The notes beneath the pieces were generated by a model. The model had not been told where the DNA came from, did not search any database, and saw nothing but the letters and a program-made list of their open reading frames with translations. Made by a program: the position numbers and the translations under genes. 64,000 nt of DNA from Eretmocerus hayati (taxonomy: Eukaryota; Arthropoda; Insecta; Hymenoptera; Aphelinidae): assembly GCA_029851415.1 (NCBI GenBank), contig CM056742.1, forward strand, positions 51,128,954-51,192,953, read 5' to 3'. This document shows, piece after piece, positions 56,062-64,000 of this stretch. How positions within the stretch are numbered: the first letter of the stretch is position 1; each line of letters opens with the position of its first letter.

Positions 56062-56836
56062 AGGTAAGTGTGCCTAATTTGCCCCCACTACTTTTGTTTC
56101 GCTCGCTATTTCAACTCATCTCCATATTTTTCAACGTACCTCAGCTCATTTTGAAGCTTGTTTCAAGACCTTTAAAATGAGCTAAAGTACGTTCAATTTC
56201 AACGAATTGGAGCCGAGATATCTTGATTTTCGCGAAAGAAGATTTTTTGCGAGTTTTCAACAGTGTGTTCCTAATTTGCCCCCACAGGGAAAAGAGGCCT
56301 ATTTTCATGAGATTATACGGGTTTTCCGTATAATTGAGATGTCTCGGCTCCCAGACCTCGAAATAAGACGTACTTTAGATCATTTTGTAGCTTTTTTTAC
56401 CCTCTTTTGAATTTCTTGAGTGAGATTGATGTATTTGAATGGAGTGAGGAACGAGTTTAGAAGAAGACTTTGGGGGCAAATTAGGAACACTGCACTTTTT
56501 CTCGTAATATGAGCGTAGAATTGGCTAAAAATCGAATTTTGCAATTCTGCAAAAAGCATTCTAAAGTTGGGACGAAGACCAAGAAAATGAATTAAGGTAC
56601 GTTGGAATTTATCACATCAATTTTGTTTAGCATAGCTTTTAGTGACTAACAAAAAAGAAGTCAAAAGTACCGAAAACTACTTTTTCGTTGTAAGAAATGC
56701 GCGGGTCATAGAGGATAGGTCTAGAATGTTTATTTTCTCATATTTTAACGTAACAAACGTGAAAGAAATGCTCGTCAGGTTCTGCAGGTGCATACATTTG
56801 AGAACTTGAATGGGGGCAAATTAGGCACAGTTACCT
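56062..56836 (+). mobile_element. TA-flanked element, AGGTAAGTGTRCC tip family, member 4
   Basis: The left tip is AGGTAAGTGTGCCTAATTTG and the right tip on the complement is AGGTAACTGTGCCTAATTTG, with TA outside (56060-56061 and 56837-56838). It aligns with 18703-19493 in the opposite orientation. Inner GGGGGCAAATTAGGAACAC repeats form further inverted pairs. Confidence 0.88.
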
Positions 56837-56990
56837 TAGGTAACCCGATATACGGGAACCGCACACACAGATTGTGGCTGGGCATTCAACTGTTATTTTC
56901 ATAATCCACAGATAGAACCAGTTAGACTGGTTGAAGTTTTCATTCAACCAGCTGGCTGAAGTTTTTCAGAGAAATTTTTTACGGCGCGCA

Positions 56991-57718
56991 GATGGCCCAC
57001 TTTTGATCCAGGTGGCCCACTTTCGATCAAGGTGACCCACTTTCAATACAGGTGGCTCACTTACGATACAGGTGGCCCACTTTCGATCCAGGTGGCTCAC
57101 TTTCGATCTAGGTGGCCCACTTTTGATCAAGGTGGCCCACTTTCGATCCAAGTGGCTCACTTTCGATCTACGTGGCCCACTTTCGATCAAGGTGGCCCAC
57201 TTTTGATACAGGTGGCTCACTTACGATACAAGTGGCCCACTTTCGATCCAGGTGGCCCACTTTCGATCCAGGTGGCCCACTTTTGATCCACGTGGCTCAC
57301 TCACGATACAGGTGGCCCACTTTCGATCCAGGTGGCCCACTTTCGATCTAGGTGGCCCACTTTCGATACAGGTGGCTCACTCACGATACAGGTGGCCCAC
57401 TTTCGATCCAGGTGGCCCACTTTCGATCTAGGTGGCCCACTTTCGATCAAGGCGGCCCACTCTCGATCCAGGTGGCCCACTTTCGATACAGGTGGCTCTT
57501 ACGATACAGGTGGCCCACTTTCGATCCAGGTGGCCCACTTTCGATCCAGGTGGCCCACTTTCGATCCAAGTGGCCCACTCTCGATACAGGTGGCCCACTT
57601 TCGCTCCAGGTGGCCCACTCTCGATACAGGTGGCCCACTTTCGATCCAGGTGGCCCACTTTCGATCCAAGTGGCTCACTTATGATACAGGTGGCCCACTT
57701 TCGATCCAGGTGGCCCAC
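56991..57718 (+). repeat. Minisatellite: 36 units of 20 bp
   Basis: The consensus unit is GGTGGCCCACTTTCGATCCA. Thirty-six full units follow one half unit; all are 20 bp except one with a 2-base deletion at about 57497. A variant pair (GGTGGCTCAC then TTACGATACA or TCACGATACA) recurs at 57041, 57201, 57281, 57361, 57481 and 57659, giving partial higher-order periods of 80 and 160 bp. All six frames are largely free of stops because the unit has none in any phase, which explains the overlapping frames here. Confidence 0.97.
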
Positions 57719-57882
57719 TATTGACGCACTACTTGCGACTTAGAAATCGGGTAATCAAATGGATCCCAGTGCACTGCACGAACGATTCTAGAATACCAGA
57801 GCCAAAAATTCATCACGTGACACCCAGTGCGCAGGGAAAAACATTCCCGTACGGTGTATATCATCGTTCATAACCCTGTGTA
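57719..57882. other. Short spacer
   Basis: Nothing recognised. Confidence 0.3.
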
Positions 57883-57981
57883 TTAGCTAATTCAATCAGT
57901 GAAAATCCGTTCACGTTAGCTGAGGAAATCAGCTATCAATAGCTGATTTTCAGCTACCCTAGCTGATTCGCGCTGAGAGAG
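57883..57981. mobile_element. Right half of an AGCT-body MITE
   Basis: Matches the right part of the 149-bp family (AGTGAAAATCCGTTCACGTT, then TCAGCTA/TAGCTGA repeats) and ends GCGCTGAGAGAG before TA. The left tip is missing. Confidence 0.7.
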
Positions 57982-57985
57982 TAGA

Positions 57986-59769
57986 TGAAGGGCTCCGGAC
58001 CAGAACGGTATAAGTCCATTTTTTCCATTTCTGGGAAATTCAACTCAAAGATTTTTTGCAATAGAAAATTCGAATCATCATTTTGAGTCTCAGTTCCTTT
58101 TTTATCATATAGTAGGTAAGTTTTCACGATAACTGTTGTATAGGGGGTAATGATTTTCAATTGTTCACTCTAATCACTCATTACTTTACAATAAAAAAAT
58201 GGACTTATACCGTTTTGGCCCGGAAAATTTTTCGACTTTTTTTCCGGACCAGAACGGTATAAAAATACTATTTCTGCTTTTTACCGTTTCGAACCAGAAC
58301 AGATGGAGGAACGAGTTGACTTTCACTATTCTAGATCGGAAACTGTGGAGATATTGTGAATTTACACCGTTTAGAATCAAAAAACGGCCGCTTTTGGGTA
58401 GAAAAAATAGTTGGAAAATTTCCCCGGCCAGAACGGTATAAGTCCACGTTTTTTTTCCGAATTGTCGACTAGGAGTATCTCCATTAGGTGTCGACGAAGA
58501 CATTTGCTGATGTTCAAGAATCATCGTCGAGTTACATCGACAGATTTTACCGAACAGGTTCTATTTAGAGTACCATGACTGTAATCGATTTTATTCATGA
58601 TATTGCGGGTCCATGGGTGCACATTAGAGGGTTTCATCGACAAGTATTCATTCAATCAGCTTGGTCTATAATTTATAATGTTTGGTAGGTCGCAAAGTAC
58701 AGAACTTCTACTTGAAGTATCAAATTCAGACAGGTCGTACTGGGAAGTTCTGCATTCAAATACTTCTATTTGAATATGGAGTGCGAATAGATAATCAGAA
58801 TTTCTTAAATTTATGAGTCTGGCAACACTGATATTAATAAACAATTTGATGTAAATCGAATTAGTTGCAGGGGGATAAATTGGAGAAATCTAGTATTTCT
58901 CAACACAATATCCTTTACAGTGAAATTCACTTGTAACTAATAGAGGAATTGAGCTAACAGTCAGGTGACTACTAATATTGAAAATGCGAGTTAGTGATTT
59001 TCAAAACTGTATTCTGGATTAATTGTGAATGAGATGTGTCTATTCGACGATGAAGCTATAGGTAGTCACGGACATTGAGATTTTCCTTAAAAAAAGCAAT
59101 ATAAATGATTTGAACTTGCCTGTATCTTAGGTTTAATGATACGGTCTTCTGAAAACATCTCTGAGGACACGATAAAAAACGAGACCTATAGCGAGTTCAT
59201 CGATAGGTCTATCGACTCATTTTAGGTTTTTTTCAAGTAGCCACTGTCATTCTGGTCTCATTACTGACGATGTGAGGTGGCAAAAGTTCAATTCAAAGCT
59301 TCTAGGAAAGTCACAATACTCTTGCGAACCCTCACGGAATGCTGTTCCGCGAGTTTCTTTCCGATAGGGCTCTTCTGTATGCAAGATCCTGAAGAGGGTA
59401 GCGACGAACTTCGGCTAACAAACATCTTAACGATTGAATGCAGCCACCCAGGGAACATGGGGTATCTAAATCTTATAATCTGAGGTCTACTGCCACTTCG
59501 CGAGACCTAAAAAAGTGCAATGGTTGGAGATGGACGGCGTCAGAGCAGTGTTTTAGTGTTCAAGCGTGGACTTATAACCGTTCTGGTCCGGGAAAAATGT
59601 CGAAACTTTTTTCAAGCAAAAAATCGTCGAAGCGCTTGTGACGCACGAAAACACATTTTCACTTGCGGAATTGTACGTACATGTTTTCAGACGCATTTTC
59701 TACCATTCCCCGTCAAAAACTCAATTTTCACATAAATGGACTTATACCGTTCTGGTCCGGAGCCCTTCA
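57986..59769. mobile_element. Composite bounded by GGACCAGAACGGTATAAGTCC motifs
   Basis: The outer ends are inverted: TGAAGGGCTCCGGACCAGAA at 57986 and its complement ending at 59769. Four further copies of CCAGAACGGTATAAGTCCA lie inside: inverted at 58200, direct at 58246 and 58430, and inverted at 59568. Two shorter units (57986-58225 and 58240-58450) can be drawn at the left. No protein is recognised; the 58500-59560 interior is unassigned. Confidence 0.65.
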
Positions 59770-60339
59770 GATCTTAATACAAAGAACGTGCTCGAACTTT
59801 TTTTCAAGCTTTGGTTAGCTCGGAAAAAAGTTCTGATCAATTTTCAGCGTGAAGTCACGAATAAGTCACAATTAAGACAAATTCGCCTATAATCACGGAT
59901 TGATATTTCATGATTCGTGAGTCGGATGCTTATGCAAGTTTATGTGAGGGTGTATTGAGATCTGATTAACACATAAGACACACATGTAGGCAAATTTGTG
60001 AAAGTTGAAAAAAGTCGATCTATTTGACTCACGCGGTACCGAGGTTACTCCCATAACTCAACACTGCCTGACGTTACCTATAGAGTAAAATATCCCAAGA
60101 TTCCAATAGTATAACCTCACCTGACTCAAAAACTGCGCGTGCGTGATTACTTTTAAAGCTTCTTCCCATGAATTTTTTTGACATCACCGAACACAGTTTG
60201 TTTAGACTGTTTTTCGGTTCCTCGCCTGTTAAGATTTCTATGACGTTTTCCTCATTCTAATTTCACACGACACCGCTTTTTTACCTGATTTCCGTTTTAT
60301 CCCGTCCTTCTTATAGGTACTATGATGTCGCAAGTGCAG
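59770..60339. other. Unassigned spacer
   Basis: Nothing recognised apart from a 16-base inverted match (60037-60052) to 54761-54776. Confidence 0.35.
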
Positions 60340-61290
60340 AAACATGGATTGTTTCAGCGATGGAGGTTTGGTCCCTCTGTCTATGGATGGCATGTGATGG
60401 ATGGGAAAGACGATGAGAATGTGAGAGATGGAATAAAAGATCAAATGAAAGATGGAGTAAGAGATGAAATGGAATGAATGATGTGAATGATGGATTGTGA
60501 GATGTGTGGTGAGAGTAATCAACGAGAAGAACCGATTGTAGAGAGTCCATTGAATGGAAGATGGAATAAAAAATGGAAGGAAAGATGAAAAGAAATCAAT
60601 GTTGGAGATTATGTACAGTGAAGTGTGGGGAAAGTACGGGAAAGTATCGGATGAAATAATGGGAATGTAGCAAATGAATGGAAAGAAGACATGAAATGAA
60701 GATGCGTCATGAAGCAGTGAGGTGAATGAAAGAAGTGACTGATGAATTGCGATGAAATGTGGTTATGTGATGTGTTGATGTACGGATGGACGAATGATTT
60801 TGATTATAAGCCAATATTGAATGTAAAAGAATGATCGCCACATCCACTTACTTGGAGATGAATTCGGACGCAATATTTGCACAGGCTGGTGACTTACGTG
60901 TGTCCAAGGATTCACTTGTAAGTAGGCGATCATCGGCGTGTATCATGTATGACGAGTGCACATGCGCGATGGAATAATATGAGATATAGAATGGAAGATG
61001 GGATGGAAAATGGAATGAAAAATAGAAGGAAAGAAGAAATGAAACGAAAGTGGGAGAGGATTAACTGTTGAGCGGGTGGTGAATTTAGTGAATGAGACGA
61101 TGAGAATTCAGCAAATGGGAGAAAAGAAAGAATCGCCTCACCCTTCTACTTGGAGCCGAATTTGAACGCAAAGTTTGCACCGTAAGGCGACTCATGTACG
61201 TCCAAGAATTCACTCCCAAGAAAGCGATTAGATGAATGAGTGAAAGACAGATGGAGAATCTTGAGTGATGAAACAAAATGAATCACAGTC
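60340..61290 (+). repeat. Purine-biased ATGGAA/GATGAA-rich degenerate repeat
   Basis: The plus strand is strongly enriched in A and G over most of this stretch with GATGGAATGAAA-like words. Two hairpin-forming cassettes (60835-60930 and 61131-61229) interrupt it. They share ACTTGGAG..GAATT, GCACAG/GCACCG, GTCCAAG and GATTCACT. The whole looks like two copies of a roughly 300-bp unit. Minus-strand frames rich in Ser, His and Phe here are compositional. Confidence 0.65.
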
Positions 61291-61378
61291 CAGTGAAAAA
61301 CGGGAATAAAAAGTTTTAATATCGTGCATTCTCACCTTACATTAGTTGTCTTATTTTCAGAAAAATTGTCTCTCTTAA

Positions 61379-61525
61379 CCTTTCCGAGTGAACCCCCCCT
61401 TTGTGGCAACTCCGAAAAGAGTGAGTTTCACTCTTTCGGAGTGAGAATTCCACTCGGGCCCGAGTGAATCTCTGTCTTTCCGAGTTGCCACAAAAGGGGG
61501 GTTCACTCGGGAAGGTTAAGAGAGG
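61379..61525. mobile_element. 147-bp ACTCGG-body MITE, tip CTCTCTTAACC
   Basis: The tips CTCTCTTAACCTTTCCGAGTG and the complement of CTCTCTTAACCTTCCCGAGTG are nearly perfect. The body is a succession of ACTC/GAGT palindromes, with CCCCCCTTTGTGGCAACTC inverted on the other side. It has the same tip as the 1.5-kb element at 42944-44472. Confidence 0.8.
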
Positions 61526-62012
61526 TAATTCTAAAATTGACAATTCGTAACAACTCTCTGCCTCTACAGGGTTGAGATGGTCTATCTCATCAATTTCTAG
61601 TAAACGTATTGACTATATGCAACAAGTGAGAAAATCAAATTTTCGTGACAATTGCTAATATTTGAAAGTATCCATAAAGACGTGTAAGAAATTCGAAACT
61701 TAATCTCGAAAAGTATATATGCATGAACATTGCCATGAGTTTCTCGAAACTCCCTTGAAAAACTCGTAGGCGTAGCGACTGTCAGCGAGCGAAGCAATCT
61801 CGCTAGAATGTTATTTAGAGTAAAAAGCGCTTAAATTCAAAAATGTTCCTCATTTTACCCCTTATAGCGATTGCCGAGGCGTGATTTTGATGCTATTCTT
61901 GAACCTCAGTTCTCAGATACTCCGATATTCTTCAGATTCTCTTCACATCTAATCAACAACTCCACATTTTCTCCTGCCACCTTATCGAGATTGAGCATGA
62001 TGAATTTTGTTA
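61526..62012. other. Unassigned spacer
   Basis: Nothing recognised. Confidence 0.3.
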
Positions 62013-62968
62013 TATGAGCAGTTCTGCGTAAACTTGCTCGAAACAGACTCAAAAATGGACGAAAGGCAAAACCGAACTTCTGAGCTCGTAAAGTGGATTT
62101 TTTCACTACTAATATCATCTAGATCGAGGATCAAACCTAAAAAGTATTGGAAGTTGAAAAAAAATTTTGCGTGTTAAATCCCATGAGAACTCAGCTCGAT
62201 ATCGTTATTTCGCTACGGAAATGACAGGTACGCAAATGACATTTCGTGTTTGATCGGTGAATACGGATCGGGGAGTTAACGAATCGCTTATTCCGCTTAG
62301 CACGGTCTTTTGCACACCAAATACTTGAAGAAAGTCGGATGAGAATGCAGATTATCGATATTTCAACCTTGTTGCGAGATGCGTACGGAAATGACACTCT
62401 TATTTACCGCGGCATTTTTTCGAAGAAGAGCACGCCGCCACTTCTCGGAAGTGAAGCAATGGATGTTTATACCGCAGCTGTTTGATAGTTTGAAGCGAGG
62501 GGATCAAAATGTGCCCATGAGCGAACGCTTGCAAGTTGATGGAAGCTCTCACGCACCACATATTTTCAAAACAGTAATTTTGGCGCGAATCCGGAGACAT
62601 AATGTACGCACAGCGTTGAGCGGGTAAATGACCTTTGCGACTTCCTAACTATGAAAACATGTTCAAAATATACCCAAATTTGATGTCTTTTTGTGGAGGA
62701 ATCGTTAAGAAGTTGTATGTCTTAATACCGTGCCCTTGATCGCCGAATTTTAGGGTGCGGACATGGTACGGAAATGACATTTTGACCCCTAATTCGCAAT
62801 TTTGGACCCTTAAACCTCGAGACAGGTCTAATATGACTTTTTGCTAAGAAAGAGCACAAAAAAATACACAAGAAACGTGTTTTGCACAATCGATTGAGAA
62901 CACGTAGACGCCGCAATAGGCCGAGACACATTGGGAGCAAGTTTACGCAGAACTGCTCATATCTTGTA
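62013..62968. repeat. Short inverted repeat (~30 bp) around a motif cluster
   Basis: ATATGAGCAGTTCTGCGTAA (62014) and its complement (62940) are inverted over about 30 bp; pairing outside is weak. Inside, TACGGAAATGACA or TACGCAAATGACA occurs four times in the same orientation (62214, 62230, 62384, 62767). Confidence 0.55.
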
Positions 62969-63740
62969 TGTCTTGTTTTGGAGTCGATTAAGCTCTTACT
63001 ATCGGTTAAAAATGATTGACACCTAGAGATTTTTGAATATTCTAGCTCCAAAAAAATTCGGTAAATTTTTTGACTAGGATAATATTGAAGCGCATTTAGT
63101 TGCGGACATGATACAATTTTTTCGAAGTTGATCGGATCATAACTGCGGCTATAGCTGTTATCAGCATGTGAAAAAACGCAGGTATAAGGCCTATTTCAGA
63201 GGTAACTCGACTTTCGGATGCTGTAGTTCTGCCAAAAAAATTTTCAGCGCACTGCAAAAAATTTAGGTGAGAGATTTCTCATTTATTAATAACCTCCAAT
63301 GGAGATCAGCCGGAAAAGTTTATAACTTTTGGAGATAATCCACATTTTATCATCTCACGATCCACTGGAGGTAGAGACTTGATTCAAAAACAGAAAAATC
63401 ATGAAAAAATTCTGGATATCAGAAATGATAACGCAATATCAGATTTTGAAAAAAAACAAACGTGTGGCAAGATCGCAAAGTTTCAAAAAGATAAAGTTCG
63501 CCCTTATTGTGAAGCCTTTATTGTCCTTTATGGCCGGGGCCCTTCAAATTGTCGATGGGCGGGACTACCTGACCGCGGATCATAAAAGTCATAAACTTGC
63601 GGTCCCGGAGTCAATTGAGGTACCATCAGTCTGCTGCAATGAGTCTGAATTTTCGACAAAAGGGACAATAAAAGTATTTCGGGAGCGAATTTGATCTGGC
63701 GTTGCTAGCAAATGTCTTTGGTTCATTAGTACAAGGGTTA
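62969..63740. other. Unassigned region
   Basis: No repeat partner; plus-strand frames at 63379-63694 overlap each other and are unsupported. Confidence 0.35.
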
Positions 63741-63990
63741 TCAGCGATAGATAAGATTGATGATAAGATAATCCACAGTTGCCTTTCGCAACATCAGAGT
63801 TCCACGATCACTACTTATGGGTATTTTCTTCGAGGTTCCCCGTAAATAGTTGATAACATACGACCAATTCCTTATCCTTATCATTCCAATGTGCTTCAGT
63901 TGGATATCATTCAGATTGATAAGATAACAATCAATTTGTGTATACGGTGAATCTATCATCTTGTTCAAGCGATCGTTGATAACATCATAA
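63741..63990. promoter_or_regulatory. Cluster of GATA-type motifs
   Basis: GATAAG, GATAAC or their complements occur about nine times in 250 bases, including GATGATAAGATAA (63757), CCTTATCCTTATC (63869) and GATAAGATAAC (63919). A GATA-factor enhancer or a decayed simple repeat are both possible. The window ends here. Confidence 0.3.
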
Positions 63991-64000
63991 ACATCAATAT

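Noticed and set aside
57032..57743. Several overlapping long frames on both strands with WPTFDPGG-like repeats
   Set aside because: They are produced by a stop-free 20-bp tandem unit; all phases are open and none has independent coding evidence.
54761..60052. 16-bp inverted match GGGAGTAACCTCGGTA as TIRs of a 5.3-kb element
   Set aside because: Similarity stops outside the 16 bases and no target duplication or shared subterminal sequence supports it.

Overview
The window looks like a transposon-rich, intergenic piece of an animal nuclear genome, most likely an arthropod. It is AT-rich, has no operon-like gene packing, and I recognise no intact host gene. The only long protein I recognise is a non-LTR (jockey/CR1-like) reverse transcriptase at 46186-47976 on the minus strand, in a copy that has lost its 5' part. 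Fragments of other retroelements remain: RNase H relics at 14353-14541 and 33125-35838 and a very uncertain RT relic at 10954-11112. Most other open frames fall inside inverted or tandem repeats, where they occur as mirror pairs or repeat artefacts. The species call is inference only.

The dominant content is nested, mostly non-autonomous DNA transposons and foldback elements. In several cases a second copy, or the opposite arm of the same inverted repeat, preserves the unoccupied site, so the insertion can be read base by base. Region by region: 399-10875 is bounded by about 0.7-kb terminal inverted repeats; its left TIR is split by a 2.6-kb element (530-3124, target duplication AATT), and it encloses two palindromic CAGT-ended elements and a duplicated, coding-like segment. 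12281-13211 is an element with an ATTT duplication. 15421-16915, 17740-19935 and 22561-23492 are foldbacks, each carrying a 149-bp MITE at a TA. 23991-29313 is a possible TTAA (piggyBac-like) composite enclosing a clear TTAA element (24337-26548). 27665-28590, 31549-32381, 18703-19493 and 56062-56836 form one TA-flanked superfamily whose tip carries a consensus splice donor.

33523-35585 is a foldback inserted into a retroelement RNase H frame with an ATTA duplication, itself interrupted by a TA-flanked element. 35899-38420 holds another foldback and a dispersed repeat interrupted by a 1-kb element. 42200-45700 has tRNA-like SINE heads and a pair of 90-bp hairpins. 48458-49262 and 61379-61525 are elements whose bodies iterate short palindromes. 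49761-54609 is a 4.85-kb foldback with arms of about 1.55 kb made of tandem repeats. 56991-57718 is a 36-unit 20-bp minisatellite. 57986-59769 is a cluster of six copies of one motif, and 60340-61290 is purine-biased, degenerate repeat DNA.

The most interesting theme is a set of MITE-like families that share the tip CTCTCTyAA at a TA target but have bodies built from different iterated palindromes (AGCT, ACTCGG, ACTCGA). This suggests a common mobilising enzyme and recurrent growth of palindromic bodies. No CRISPR array and no convincing intact tRNA or rRNA gene was seen.
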